A stretch of DNA of 64,000 bases. It comes from Chryseobacterium phocaeense (lineage in GTDB: Bacteria; Bacteroidota; Bacteroidia; Flavobacteriales; Weeksellaceae). The position numbers were made by a program, and so were the translations under genes. This document shows, piece by piece, positions 35,058-44,279 of the stretch. The stretch's first letter is position 1, and every line of letters begins with the position of its first letter. The notes beneath the pieces were generated by a model, which searched no databases, was not told the DNA's origin, and worked only from the letters and a program-made list of their open reading frames with translations. The stretch covers positions 2,806,158 to 2,870,157 of the forward strand of contig NZ_LT827015.1 in the NCBI RefSeq assembly GCF_900169075.1, read 5' to 3'.

Positions 35058-35938
35058 AGATCGCAGCGATAGACATAGGAAGCAACGCCGCCAGACTTCT
35101 GATCAATGAAGTAAAGATCAGCAACAAAAAACCTGAATTTATAAAACTTAATCTTTTAAGAATCCCACTGAGGCTCGGTATGGACGTGTTCACGATGGGT
35201 ATGATTGGGGAGGAAAGAGAAAAAATGGTCATCGATTCGATGAAGATCTTCAGTGACCTTATGAAAATCTATAAAGTGGATCATTACAGGGCATGTGCCA
35301 CCAGCGCGATGCGTGATGCCTCGAATGGGGATGACATCATCCGCTCGGTTCGGGAAACTTCAGGAATCAATATAGAAATCATCTCCGGGGATGAAGAAGC
35401 AACACTGGTCTATGAAAATCACGTTGCAGAAGGCCTGGACAAAGAATTTGCCTACCTGTACATTGATGTGGGAGGAGGTTCTACAGAACTTACTTTTTAC
35501 GAAAACGGAAAAATGGTTTATGAAAAGTCTTTCAATATTGGAACCATCAGACTTCTGAATAATCTCGTGTCAGCCCAAAACTGGCAGGAAATGAAAGATG
35601 AAATAAAAAAGAATATTGTCAGCAAAAAACCTATTGTTGCTATTGGTTCCGGAGGAAATATCAACAAAGTTTTTTCCATGAGCAAAACCAAGGACGGAAA
35701 ACCGATGACACTTTCCCATCTAAAAAAGGTCTACAAAGAATTCAATGAACTTTCTGTAGAGGAAAGAATGACCAAATATACACTCAGAGAAGACAGGGCC
35801 GACGTTCTTGTGCACGCCCTGCGGATCTTTAATAATGTAATGTCATGGTCTGATATCAGCAGGATTTTTGTTCCGAAAATCTCGGTAGCAGACGGACTGA
35901 TCCATAATATCTACAGCCAGCTGCACGAAAGGAAATAA
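35054..35938 (+). CDS. Ppx/GppA-type exopolyphosphatase
   Basis: A 294-residue protein of the Ppx/GppA family in the actin-like ATPase superfamily. Motifs: MKIAAIDIGSNAARLLI (phosphate 1), YLYIDVGGGSTELTF (phosphate 2) and VAIGSGGNINKVF. It has only the two N-terminal actin-like domains; the C-terminal HD-like domain of E. coli Ppx is absent, as is normal for the short Bacteroidota form. Likely role: releasing phosphate from polyphosphate or hydrolysing pppGpp. It overlaps ppk by four bases and ends before a strong terminator. Confidence 0.88.
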   Translation: MKIAAIDIGSNAARLLINEVKISNKKPEFIKLNLLRIPLRLGMDVFTMGMIGEEREKMVIDSMKIFSDLMKIYKVDHYRACATSAMRDASNGDDIIRSVRETSGINIEIISGDEEATLVYENHVAEGLDKEFAYLYIDVGGGSTELTFYENGKMVYEKSFNIGTIRLLNNLVSAQNWQEMKDEIKKNIVSKKPIVAIGSGGNINKVFSMSKTKDGKPMTLSHLKKVYKEFNELSVEERMTKYTLREDRADVLVHALRIFNNVMSWSDISRIFVPKISVADGLIHNIYSQLHERK

Positions 35939-35958
35939 TTCTCCGACACAATATTTTA

Positions 35959-35990
35959 TAAAACCCGGCCCTATGAGCCGGGTTTTATTT
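35959..35990 (+). terminator. Terminator of the ppk-ppx operon
   Basis: AAACCCGGC (35961-35969) and GCCGGGTTT (35977-35985) form a GC-rich stem with a short loop, followed by TATTTT. Confidence 0.85.
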
Positions 35991-35995
35991 TACAA

Positions 35996-36062
35996 AACGT
36001 CATTGCGAGCAAAGCGAAGCAATATCAATTAAGGGATTAGGGATTAGGGATTAGGGATTAAA
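35996..36062. repeat. Intergenic repeat CATTGCGAGCAAAGCGAAGC plus GGGATTA tandem
   Basis: CATTGCGAGCAAAGCGAAGC (from about 36001) matches a short dispersed repeat seen between genes of many bacteria. It is followed by a tandem array of GGGATTA, four copies, at about 36033-36060. The 250-base gap between ppx and the next gene holds nothing else recognisable. Confidence 0.55.
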
Positions 36063-36188
36063 ATTATGATGTAATTGTTTGACGATAAACCTGCGGCTCA
36101 AAATAAAAATGTTAAAATCTCAGATTTTTACAGTAAATTTAAAGTAAAACGGAAAATAGTACGTCTCACATAATATCAACAGAAAAAA

Positions 36189-36842
36189 ATGAATCCAATC
36201 AAAATAATTCTTACAGGAGCAACCGGTATGGTAGGTGAAGGTGTTTTAATGGAATGCCTTGAAAACCCTAATGTTTCAGAGGTATTAAGTGTCAGCAGAA
36301 AACCTTCGGGAAAAACGCATGCCAAGCTTAAAGAATACCTGGTTCCGGATTTTCTGTCCATCAGCCCTGATGATGAAAACCTGAAAGGATATGATGCCTG
36401 TTTTTTCTGTGCAGGCATCAGCAGCGTAGGAATGAATGAAGAAGAATATACGAAGATCACCTACGATACTACCCTTTGTTTTGCACAGGCGGTTTTAAAG
36501 CAAAATCCGGACATGGTTTTTAACTATGTGTCAGGGGCATCTACCGACAGTACAGAAAGCGGAAAACAGATGTGGGCAAGAGTAAAAGGCCGGACTGAAA
36601 ATGCTTTGAGAAAGCTGGGCTTCAGAAATGCGTTCAATTTCAGACCTGGATTTATGAAACCCGTTGAAGGTCAGATTCATGTAAAATGGTTCTTCAAACC
36701 AATTATTTGGTTATTTCCCGTTGTATTACCTTCAAAATCACTAACTTTACACGAAGTTGGCAGAGCAATGATCAACGCGGTACACAGAGGCTATCCTACG
36801 TCTACTTTAGAAATTAGGGACATTAAAAATTTAGCGATATGA
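36189..36842 (+). CDS. NAD(P)-binding Rossmann-fold protein (atypical SDR/epimerase)
   Basis: A 217-residue short-chain dehydrogenase-like protein. The nucleotide-binding motif is ILTGATGMVGEG at residues 7-18, and FNYVSGASTDSTESGK near residue 115 corresponds to the active-site strand. It resembles the NmrA/epimerase-like proteins that bind NAD(P) and often lack a known substrate. Its TGA overlaps the ATG of a small membrane protein (ATGA), so the two are coupled. Substrate unknown. Confidence 0.8.
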   Translation: MNPIKIILTGATGMVGEGVLMECLENPNVSEVLSVSRKPSGKTHAKLKEYLVPDFLSISPDDENLKGYDACFFCAGISSVGMNEEEYTKITYDTTLCFAQAVLKQNPDMVFNYVSGASTDSTESGKQMWARVKGRTENALRKLGFRNAFNFRPGFMKPVEGQIHVKWFFKPIIWLFPVVLPSKSLTLHEVGRAMINAVHRGYPTSTLEIRDIKNLAI

Positions 36843-37000
36843 GAGACATGTTAAAAAGAATCGTTCTTGTTGTTTTCGTACTTCTGGTCCTGATGGCTGT
36901 TTCGGGCTTTTTCTATATGCAGAAGCATCCGATGGAAGGGAAAACAGCAGTGGAAAAAACATTGAATTTCTCAGGGAAGCAGGTTAAAGGGGTAAAATAA
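36839..37000 (+). CDS. Small single-pass membrane protein
   Basis: A 53-residue protein starting at ATG 36839-36841, overlapping the TGA of the upstream gene. The sequence MRDMLKRIVLVVFVLLVLMA shows a positively charged N-terminus and one membrane helix (about 6-27), followed by a short polar tail ending SGKQVKGVK. It probably sits in the inner membrane with its tail outside. The coupling to the Rossmann protein suggests a common unit. Function unknown. Confidence 0.6.
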   Translation: MRDMLKRIVLVVFVLLVLMAVSGFFYMQKHPMEGKTAVEKTLNFSGKQVKGVK

Positions 37001-37363
37001 CGAAAAAGCTAAAGGGCAAAAGGATGAATTTGCTTATTTGCGAATTCATTTTTCCATTACTTTTTCTATTTTACGTTATTCTTCTTTACCTATTCCTATA
37101 CCATACCACTTTATCAACTTTATCCTATTAGCTTCTCTCATTTTATCAATTTGCTTTCTGCTATTCAATATTCCAGCTACCTATTTCTTTCTTTGCTCTT
37201 TTAGCTTTCTTTGCCTTTTCACCTTTTTACCTTTTCGCCATTTAGCCTTTTTTCGCCATAAAACCCTCTCTGTTACCTTTTTATTAATCATTTCTTAAAA
37301 TTCCATTAAAATACTTGCAGTGTATAAAGTTCATTTTTGCATAAATCTAATGCAAGTAAAATA
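37001..37363. other. Gene-free, purine-poor stretch with degenerate repeats
   Basis: From about 37040 to 37300 the plus strand is almost only T, C and A with few G. The minus strand consists of degenerate units like AAAAGGCAAA, AAAAGGTGAAAAGG and AAAGAAAGCTAAAAG. An inverted repeat ATGAATT...AATTCAT lies at about 37023-37049. I see no gene. Confidence 0.5.
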
Positions 37364-40300
37364 ATGACCAACAACTATCTATTAAAAGGATCTGTCATAG
37401 CCGCATTCTTTCTTCAGGGCGGGCTTTTCGGACAGACACTGATCCATTACTGGAATTTTAACAATAATACCTCTGCAGCAGCTGTTACTGCCCCTTCTTC
37501 CACTTTAGTCAGCGGATCACTTGCTGCCGTAGCGGGAGGAACCAGCGAAATAGATTTTGCCGGCGGTACCGGGCAGAATTTTAATATAGAAAATTTAAAT
37601 GCCCGTAACGGAGATGCTTCGGGGACTCATTTAAGATTCAATAATCCAATTGGGGGTGCATTACAGTTTAATATTCCCACGACAGGTTATAATAATGCGG
37701 TTGTAAAATTCACCACCAGAAGATCCGGACAGGGTGCCGGGACGCAGAGCTGGTCTTATTCAACGGATGGAAGTACTTTTATACCGTATCAGACCGTTAA
37801 TCCGCAGGATGCCAATCCTCAGCTGGTTACTTTTGATTTTTCAGCAGTTCCGGGAGTTTCCAATAATCCCAATTTCAAACTGAAAGTAGAGTTTTCTGCT
37901 ACAGGAGGTGGAACAGGTGGAAACAACCGTTTTGATAATTTCACTGTAGATGCCACCGCCACAGGAGGAACAGATACTACCCCTCCAACTACCACTTATC
38001 TTCCCGCTCCCAACACAAATAATGCTTCAACTTCTGTACATCCTTCTATTTCTTTCAATGAAAATGTAAGGCTTAAAGATAATTCCGCGATCAACGATTC
38101 TAATGCACAAAACCTGGTAGAATTCCGTCTTGGAAATGCTTCAGGTACTCAGGTTCCCTTCACTACTACATTCAGCAATAACAAAATCACTGCAATTCCT
38201 GCAACAGCCCTTATTCCGGGGCAAACCTATTATCTCGCTCTTAAACCTGATATGGTTGAAGATTTTAGTGATAATGCGGTTACTGCCATTACATCCAGCA
38301 CCTTTACAACAGCCGGAACAACTATTTCTCTGGATAAAAACTTCATCAAGGTCAATGAAAATGCAGGAACACTGGCCTTCAAAATCAATGTTACCAATCC
38401 GTCGGCTGCCAGTGTACAGCTTGTGGTAAAATCTGCACCGTTCAGTACAGCAGACAGCAGCGATTTCACTCTGGCCAACCAGACCATCAATATTACCCCA
38501 TCCGAAACAAGTTATACGGTAAATATTCCCATCACTGATGATACTCTCGAGGAACAGCAGGCAGAATATTTTGCGCTAAGCCTTGAAAATCCAACCGGAG
38601 CAACGATTTCCGGCGATAATACGGCAACCGTTTATATTGTAGATAATGACAAACCGGCTCCGGTTCCTTCGGGACAGATTCAGCTGAATTATCTCGCAAG
38701 CTTTGATCCTTCCGGAAATAATAACAGTTCTACAGAAATTGTAGTTCATGACCCGGCCAGCCAGAAATTATTTACCATCAGCTCACTTACAGACGTTTTT
38801 GATATTATTGATTTCACGAATCCGGCTGCCCTGTCTGTGGTTAGAACCGTAAATATGGCTCCATATGGAGGAATCACCAGTATTGCCGTTAAAAACGGTA
38901 TCATTGCTACGGCTTCACCCAATGCAAATCCTCAGCAGAATGGTTCTGTAGTCTTTTTCGACATCAACGGGAATTTCCTGAAGCAGGTCACTGTAGGTGC
39001 GCTTCCGGATATGGTAGCTTTCAGTCCTGACGGAACCAAAGTAATCACAGCCAATGAAGGTGAACCAAATGATGCATACACCGTAGATCCTGAAGGAACC
39101 ATCAGTATCATTGATATTTCAGGAGGTATCGGAAACCTGACACAAGCTCATGTCACTACCCTTAATTTTAATAATTTTGATTCCCAGGTAGCTGCTTTAA
39201 CTGCAACAGGATTGAGAAAGGTAAGAACAAACAACACCCTTTCCCAGGATCTGGAACCTGAATATATCACAATAAGTGCAGACAGCCAGAAAGCGTGGGT
39301 AACCCTTCAGGAAAACAATGCAGTTGCTGAAATTAATTTAGCCACCAAAACCATCAGCGGAATATGGGGACTGGGTAAAAAAGATATGAGCATTCCGGGC
39401 AACGGTTTTGATGCTTCGGATAATAATGGTGAAGTATTGATCGCAAACTGGCCTGTAAAAGCCTATTATATTCCTGATGCAGTTCAGAATTACAAGGTAG
39501 GTGCCACCAACTACATTGTAACGGCCAATGAAGGAGATGAAAAAGATCTTTCCGGATATAGCGAAAGAACAACGGTAGGCGCTAATACCTATACTCTTGA
39601 CCCTGTTTTATTCCCTCAGGCAAATGTTTTAAAAGCCTCTTATAATTTAGGAAGATTCAGGGTTTCAAGTGCAACAGGAAATACGGATGCGGATACAGAT
39701 TTTGAAGAAATTGCAGCTTTAGGAGCACGTTCATTCTCTATTTTCAATGCAGATACAAAACAGTTGGTATATGACAGCGGCGACCGTTTTGAAAGGTATA
39801 TTGCAGCTTACCATCCTCTGATATTCAATGCTGATAATGAGGCTAACGGTGCTAAGAACAGAAGCCGTGCAAAAGGTCCTGAACCGGAAGGGGTTGCTCT
39901 GGCGACTATCGCCGGCCAGACTTACGCATTCATTACCTTGGAAAGAACAGGGGGCGTGATGGTTTACAATATTACGGACCCTAATAACCCTACGTTTACA
40001 GATTATAAGCACTCACGTTCTACATCCGCTTACGGCGGCGATAATGGTCCTGAAGGGATTACCTATATCGCTCCGGAAAATACCACCACAGGAAAAGGCT
40101 ATGTAGTTATTGCGAATGAGATCAGCGGAACCTTATCAATGTATGAAGTTAATTCTTCACCTACATTAGGAACCGGTGAAGTAAAAACAGAGAAAGCAAC
40201 ATTCAACGTATTCCCTAATCCTGTAGCAAAAGGAAATACGCTTTATTTCAACAGGGCCCAGGATTATGAGCTTTATGATATGTCCGGTAAAATGCTTGGA

Positions 40301-40402
40301 AAGGAGAAAAATGCTTTAACAATAGATACGTCCAGACTTTCTACGGGTGTTTATATTGTAAAAACTTCTGAAGGGCATCTGAAGAGGGTTATTGTAAAAT
40401 AG
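37364..40402 (+). CDS. Large exported protein: choice-of-anchor I domain with T9SS sorting signal
   Basis: A 1012-residue secreted protein. I start it at ATG 37364 (MTNNYLLKGSVIAAFFLQGG), since the longer frame begins with TTG and lacks a proper signal start. The signal peptide ends near FGQ. An Ig-like domain (about 205-325, TSVHPSISFNENVRL) and a Calx-beta-like domain (about 325-435, INVTNPSAASVQ, then VYIVDNDK) follow. A choice-of-anchor I propeller domain starts at YLASFDPSGNNN, with ITANEGEPNDA and YIVTANEGDEKD. The end is a type A T9SS sorting domain (FNVFPNPVAKGN ... GVYIVKTSEGHLKRVIVK). It is exported across the outer membrane and attached or released. Enzymatic role unknown; the domain is often near alkaline phosphatases. 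Confidence 0.85.
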   Translation: MTNNYLLKGSVIAAFFLQGGLFGQTLIHYWNFNNNTSAAAVTAPSSTLVSGSLAAVAGGTSEIDFAGGTGQNFNIENLNARNGDASGTHLRFNNPIGGALQFNIPTTGYNNAVVKFTTRRSGQGAGTQSWSYSTDGSTFIPYQTVNPQDANPQLVTFDFSAVPGVSNNPNFKLKVEFSATGGGTGGNNRFDNFTVDATATGGTDTTPPTTTYLPAPNTNNASTSVHPSISFNENVRLKDNSAINDSNAQNLVEFRLGNASGTQVPFTTTFSNNKITAIPATALIPGQTYYLALKPDMVEDFSDNAVTAITSSTFTTAGTTISLDKNFIKVNENAGTLAFKINVTNPSAASVQLVVKSAPFSTADSSDFTLANQTINITPSETSYTVNIPITDDTLEEQQAEYFALSLENPTGATISGDNTATVYIVDNDKPAPVPSGQIQLNYLASFDPSGNNNSSTEIVVHDPASQKLFTISSLTDVFDIIDFTNPAALSVVRTVNMAPYGGITSIAVKNGIIATASPNANPQQNGSVVFFDINGNFLKQVTVGALPDMVAFSPDGTKVITANEGEPNDAYTVDPEGTISIIDISGGIGNLTQAHVTTLNFNNFDSQVAALTATGLRKVRTNNTLSQDLEPEYITISADSQKAWVTLQENNAVAEINLATKTISGIWGLGKKDMSIPGNGFDASDNNGEVLIANWPVKAYYIPDAVQNYKVGATNYIVTANEGDEKDLSGYSERTTVGANTYTLDPVLFPQANVLKASYNLGRFRVSSATGNTDADTDFEEIAALGARSFSIFNADTKQLVYDSGDRFERYIAAYHPLIFNADNEANGAKNRSRAKGPEPEGVALATIAGQTYAFITLERTGGVMVYNITDPNNPTFTDYKHSRSTSAYGGDNGPEGITYIAPENTTTGKGYVVIANEISGTLSMYEVNSSPTLGTGEVKTEKATFNVFPNPVAKGNTLYFNRAQDYELYDMSGKMLGKEKNALTIDTSRLSTGVYIVKTSEGHLKRVIVK

Positions 40403-40439
40403 TCTTTAGTATTTATTGATATTAATATAGTTGGACTGA

Positions 40440-40471
40440 CAAAAGTCCCGGGTTTTTCCGGGGCTTTTTTT
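40440..40471 (+). terminator. Terminator of the T9SS protein gene
   Basis: AAAGTCCCGG and CCGGGGCTTT form a stem with one wobble around GTTTTT, followed by a T-run, 40 bases after the stop codon. Confidence 0.8.
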
Positions 40472-40500
40472 GATTTATAAATTTGGAATCCATATTAAAT

Positions 40501-40531
40501 TTCGGGCGGCAAGCTTCGCTTGCCGCCCGAA
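40501..40531. repeat. Palindromic repeat, core GCGGCAAGC-TTC-GCTTGCCGC
   Basis: A 14-bp perfect stem TTCGGGCGGCAAGC with a three-base loop. The same core occurs at 41559-41613 with a longer stem. It is probably a dispersed REP-like element. The remainder of the gap 40532-40732 is AT-rich and probably holds the promoter of the next gene. Confidence 0.7.
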
Positions 40532-40732
40532 GCTTTTCACTATCTATATTCATAATAATTTATAATAAAAACTATTAACACATAATTATAAAAACATTAA
40601 AATAAAATAATTAAAATTGATTTTTTATTGCATAAATTTCCGATATAAAATACACTGCATTAAAATTTTATCTATTTAAGCTATTGTATACAGTCGGTAA
40701 TACAACTTTTTAATAATTATACTAAATTTTAC

Positions 40733-41533
40733 ATGAAACAATTCTTTACTCCCCTCTTCCTTTTAGCAATAGGGATCTGCTCACCGTTGGTGGCACAAAT
40801 GGGTGTTCAAACATCAAATCCGCAAGGCGTATTTCATATAGACGCTCTAAAAGATAATCCTGTCACAGGAGCACCCGCACCGGCGCAATTAGCCAATGAC
40901 GTCCTTGTTACTTCAACAGGAGCTGTAGGCATTGGAGCCACCCCAAGAACTAAACTGGAAGTGTTCGGACCGGTTGGCCTGGTAGGAGGGACATTTCCCA
41001 ACACCACGAACCTGGCTGCAATTGGCTGGAATATTATTGAATCAGGTGTTGGCTTTAATGAGTATGTCAATTACAGAGGAACGGGGAACGGAGGGCACCG
41101 GTTTTACAGCCTTACTTCCGGAACACCTACTTTGAGCAATTCCCTTTCATACTTAAATATAAACGGTCAATGGTCTGCAGCAGAATTCAATCCTACGTCT
41201 GACATTCGCTTAAAAAGAAATATCAAGCCTGTAGAAAGTGGCCTTGACGTTATTCTGAAACTCCGTCCGGTAAGCTATGAGAAAAAAACCAATCTTGAGT
41301 CTACAGAATACAACACAAAAGAAATAGGGTTTATTGCACAGGAGATCCGCAAAGTTATTCCTGATGTGGTAAAGGAAGCCAATGATGCGGATAAACTACT
41401 GTCGGTAAATTATGATTCATTAGTTCCCGTATTAACAAAGGCCATTCAGGAACTTAATGCTAAAGTGGATGAACTTACTGCTAAAGTTCAGAAACTTGAA
41501 TCTGAAAACACAAAATTGAAGAAGCAGCATTAA
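40733..41533 (+). CDS. Exported protein with S74 intramolecular chaperone domain
   Basis: A 266-residue protein with signal peptide (MKQFFTPLFLLAIGICSPLV) and C-terminal peptidase S74/endosialidase chaperone domain. The domain shows SDIRLKRNIKPVESGLDVIL, IGFIAQEIRKVIPDVV, SVNYDSLVPVLTKAIQEL and a heptad coiled-coil tail. Such domains trimerize tail-fibre-like or surface proteins and may cleave themselves. In flavobacteria they occur in many secreted proteins unrelated to phage. No catalytic assignment beyond the family is attempted. It stands alone between two palindromic repeats. Confidence 0.83.
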   Translation: MKQFFTPLFLLAIGICSPLVAQMGVQTSNPQGVFHIDALKDNPVTGAPAPAQLANDVLVTSTGAVGIGATPRTKLEVFGPVGLVGGTFPNTTNLAAIGWNIIESGVGFNEYVNYRGTGNGGHRFYSLTSGTPTLSNSLSYLNINGQWSAAEFNPTSDIRLKRNIKPVESGLDVILKLRPVSYEKKTNLESTEYNTKEIGFIAQEIRKVIPDVVKEANDADKLLSVNYDSLVPVLTKAIQELNAKVDELTAKVQKLESENTKLKKQH

Positions 41534-41558
41534 AATTCTTTCAAAGTTTTCAAAATAA

Positions 41559-41613
41559 AGTTTCGGATTCAGGGAGCGGCAAGCGAAGCTTGCCGCTCCC
41601 TGAATCCGAAACT
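41559..41613. repeat. Long palindromic repeat, 26-bp perfect stem
   Basis: Arms 41559-41584 and 41588-41613 are perfectly complementary around GAA. The inner core GCGGCAAGC matches the repeat at 40501-40531, in opposite loop orientation. It lies between the convergent S74 and flotillin genes, next to the flotillin terminator. Confidence 0.75.
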
Positions 41614-41614
41614 A

Positions 41615-41643
41615 AAAAAGACAGGCCTAAAACCTGTCTTTTT
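41615..41643 (-). terminator. Terminator of the flotillin operon
   Basis: AAAAAGACAGG (41615-41625) and CCTGTCTTTTT (41633-41643) form an 11-bp stem immediately after the flotillin stop codon on the minus strand, giving a T-run on that strand. Confidence 0.8.
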
Positions 41644-41645
41644 AT

Positions 41646-43211
41646 CTATGCTTTCGGAGTTGCTTCTCCGGTCATATCATCAAAATTTTTCTTTTCCTTT
41701 TTCTCGGGAATGGTGATAATTTCTTTTTTTACTTCTTCAGATTTCCCTTTCAGGTACGTGGGCAAATCCAGTCCGGCCATATTAAACAGATCATTTAAAG
41801 GCGGAACCGTTTTCATCATTCCGGAAACAAAATTGGCGGTGGAGGTATTTCCGTCCTGTCCGTTTCCACTGTCCCAAACTGTTACCTTATCAATCTTAAT
41901 GTTTTTAACCGCTTCTACCTGGGTTTTAACCAATTCAGGAAGTTTCTCAATTAACAGTAGCTGGAAGGCACTGTTGGTATCCCCTCCGGCAGCCTGAACT
42001 ATCTTATCGTAACCTTCAGCCTGCTTGGTCAAGATTTCATAAAGACCTTTTGCTTCGGCTTCCATTTTTGCGAAAATAGCGTCAGCTTCCCCTTTGGCCT
42101 GTAATCTGATTTTTTCAGCTTCCGCCTGAGCATCGATAATGGCTTTCTGTTTTGCAATCTCTGCGTGTACTACAATATTCGCCTGTTGGGTGGAACGTTC
42201 TCTTTCCGCTCTTGCAGCTTCTGCTTTTTGTTCTGCTAGGTAAGATTCTTCCAAGGATTTTGCAGCCTGAACTTTCTCTGCGGCCGTTGCAATTCTTAAT
42301 GCTTCCGCTTCTTTTTCTCTTCTTTCGGCATCTGAGTTCGCAATGGTAATCTTAGCTTCGTTCTCCCCTTTTACAGCGATAGAGTTTGCTAATGAAGTGG
42401 CAATTCTGGATTCTTTTTCCGCTTCTGCCTTACCGATAGATTCATCTTTTATGGCTGCTGCAATACTGATCTCTTTATCTTTTTGCGTGATGGCAATTTT
42501 TACATCCCTGTCTCGCTGCGTTTCTGCAATCTGGGTATCTTTTTCACGGTCTGCAATCGCTTTCCCGGTTTCCCCGATCTTGGTCTGCTCTGCTACACTG
42601 ATGATGGCTTCGTTAATTGCTTTCGCAGCTGCTTCTTTACCTAGCGCCTCAATATATCCGGATTCGTCTCTGATATCCGTTACGTTAACGTTGATTAGCT
42701 TTAAACCGATCTTCTTTAATTCCGTGTCTACGTTTTTAGAAATATTATCTAAGAATTTATCCCGGTCTGAGTTAATCTCTTCAATGGTCATCGTCGCAAT
42801 TACCAAACGCAGCTGTCCGAAAAGAATATCTTTCGAAAGCTCCTGGATCTGCTCCTGTGACAATCCTAATAGTCTTTCAGCTGCATTTCCCATAGAATCC
42901 GGTTCTGTAGAAATCGCAATGGTAAATCTACACGGTACATCTACACGGATATTCTGCCTGGAAAGAGCATTGGTAAGATTAGCTTCAATAGAGATCGGTT
43001 TAAGGTCAAGATAGGCATAATCCTGGATCACCGGCCACACAAAAGCACCACCACCGTGGATACATTTTGCAGAGCTGCCACCCGTTTTACCGTAAATAAC
43101 CAAAATTTTGTCGGAAGGACATCTTTTGTACCTCGAAATAAGAGCTAAAAATGTGACGAACAGTACAAGTACTATAACTAATGTAAGAATAAGAGTTCCT
43201 GGTATTGCCAT
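41646..43211 (-). CDS. Flotillin-family SPFH membrane protein
   Basis: A 521-residue flotillin. It has an N-terminal membrane segment (residues 5-25), an SPFH/band 7 domain (about 30-210, ILVIYGKTGGSSAKCIHGGG) and a long alanine- and glutamate-rich coiled coil (about 210-410, for example AEAEKIRLQAKGEADAIFAK). Flotillins form membrane cages or rafts that organise proteins and lipids. The gene directly upstream encodes an NfeD-like protein, the standard partner. The end is a charged tail (KKEIITIPEKKEKKNFDD). A terminator follows immediately. Confidence 0.92.
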   Translation of the reverse strand: MAIPGTLILTLVIVLVLFVTFLALISRYKRCPSDKILVIYGKTGGSSAKCIHGGGAFVWPVIQDYAYLDLKPISIEANLTNALSRQNIRVDVPCRFTIAISTEPDSMGNAAERLLGLSQEQIQELSKDILFGQLRLVIATMTIEEINSDRDKFLDNISKNVDTELKKIGLKLINVNVTDIRDESGYIEALGKEAAAKAINEAIISVAEQTKIGETGKAIADREKDTQIAETQRDRDVKIAITQKDKEISIAAAIKDESIGKAEAEKESRIATSLANSIAVKGENEAKITIANSDAERREKEAEALRIATAAEKVQAAKSLEESYLAEQKAEAARAERERSTQQANIVVHAEIAKQKAIIDAQAEAEKIRLQAKGEADAIFAKMEAEAKGLYEILTKQAEGYDKIVQAAGGDTNSAFQLLLIEKLPELVKTQVEAVKNIKIDKVTVWDSGNGQDGNTSTANFVSGMMKTVPPLNDLFNMAGLDLPTYLKGKSEEVKKEIITIPEKKEKKNFDDMTGEATPKA

Positions 43212-43240
43212 GATAGTTTTATAAAATGATTGATATTGAA

Positions 43241-43807
43241 TTAAATTTTTGTAACCACAAGAATCTTGTCGTAAATGTACAGAACCCTCACGGAATGTCC
43301 GGAAGGAATATTTTCCTTCTCCTCCGTCATCGCCTGCAGCTCATGGCTGGTACCATTCACTGAAATCGTGATTTTTCCTTTACCGCTCATATCGGAAGGA
43401 ATAGTAAGATAAACCTCGCCACTTCTGCCGATCAGGTTTTCAAGCTTGAAGGTATTGTCTTCCGTAAGTTTCATGATCTGAAGAATGAGGATAAAGAACA
43501 GGAATATAAATCCTATTCCTACAGCTGCCGAAATAAAGATCAGAAGAGTTTTGCTGCCTATTGAATTATAAAACGCAACACCACTCCATCCAAACCCTAA
43601 AAGAAAATTAATAAGATTCCTGAAAGAAAACAACTGAAAAGGGCTGTCGGCATGGCTGTCTCCACTGAAATCAGCGTGATCAATATCTCCATGGCTTCCC
43701 CCGACAAAAGTAAGAACCGTTTGAATTAAGAAAATAAAGCTGGCTGCTATGGCCGTATACCAGAACCCCTGCTGAAGCGGTTCCATATTTTGTAGAAATT
43801 CAAACAT
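43241..43807 (-). CDS. NfeD-like membrane protein
   Basis: A 188-residue protein with three probable membrane segments (about 17-37, 62-82 and 87-110) and a C-terminal beta-rich OB-fold-like domain (GRSGEVYLTIPSDMSGKGKI to the end). The arrangement fits the NfeD family, whose short members pair with flotillins. It lies 29 bases upstream of the flotillin gene in the same direction, so it is the first gene of that operon. It probably helps assemble or anchor flotillin in the membrane. Confidence 0.83.
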   Translation of the reverse strand: MFEFLQNMEPLQQGFWYTAIAASFIFLIQTVLTFVGGSHGDIDHADFSGDSHADSPFQLFSFRNLINFLLGFGWSGVAFYNSIGSKTLLIFISAAVGIGFIFLFFILILQIMKLTEDNTFKLENLIGRSGEVYLTIPSDMSGKGKITISVNGTSHELQAMTEEKENIPSGHSVRVLYIYDKILVVTKI

Positions 43808-43936
43808 AAGATGCGTTTTTCACAAATATAATTAAAAAAAACCAATAAAGCCAATAAAAATAACTACAAAACAGACCGCTAACGCACCAAATACAAAGAT
43901 TCAGATAGAGGGAATTCCAACCCGGTATAAACAAAA

Positions 43937-43965
43937 AAAGACAGGCTGAAAAACCTGTCTTTAAA
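43937..43965 (-). terminator. Terminator of the Mrp-NifU operon
   Basis: AAAGACAGG (43937-43945) and CCTGTCTTT (43954-43962) form a stem just after the NifU-like stop, followed on the minus strand by T. The stem sequence is almost the same as that of the flotillin terminator. Confidence 0.75.
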
Positions 43966-43984
43966 AAATATTTCGTGTAATTTT

Positions 43985-44233
43985 TTACTCTACATTGATT
44001 ACTTTTTCAATTTCCGGAGCATGTTGCTTAATGGTATTTTCTACCCCTAGTTTCAGGGTTGAAAAATTCAGCGAACATCCGGAACAGTTACCCAGAAGTT
44101 TTACAAAAACCTGGTTATCCTTCACGTCAATAAGCTCGATATCGCCACCATCCTTGTTCAGAAATGGTCTGATGCTTTCCAGAGCTTCCATTACTCTCGT
44201 TACTGTATCTTCGTGTGTTATATTTGTTTCCAT
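43985..44233 (-). CDS. NifU C-terminal-domain iron-sulfur scaffold protein
   Basis: An 82-residue NifU-like protein. It has IRPFLNKDGGDIELIDVKDN and the cluster-binding CxxC at Cys50 and Cys53 (LGNCSGCSLN). Such proteins hold and pass on [4Fe-4S] clusters in the cytoplasm. It is encoded 46 bases after an Mrp/ApbC-type ATPase, another cluster carrier, so the pair is an Fe-S delivery operon. Confidence 0.92.
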   Translation of the reverse strand: METNITHEDTVTRVMEALESIRPFLNKDGGDIELIDVKDNQVFVKLLGNCSGCSLNFSTLKLGVENTIKQHAPEIEKVINVE

Positions 44234-44279
44234 ATTTTTTCAGTTCAATTCGGCTTTTTTCAAACTTAATTGAAAATAA

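Noticed and set aside
37337..37363. TTG start of the large T9SS protein
   Set aside because: ATG at 37364 begins a normal signal peptide; the upstream extension does not.
40733..41533. Phage tail fibre gene
   Set aside because: The S74 chaperone domain is common in secreted flavobacterial proteins; no phage genes are near.
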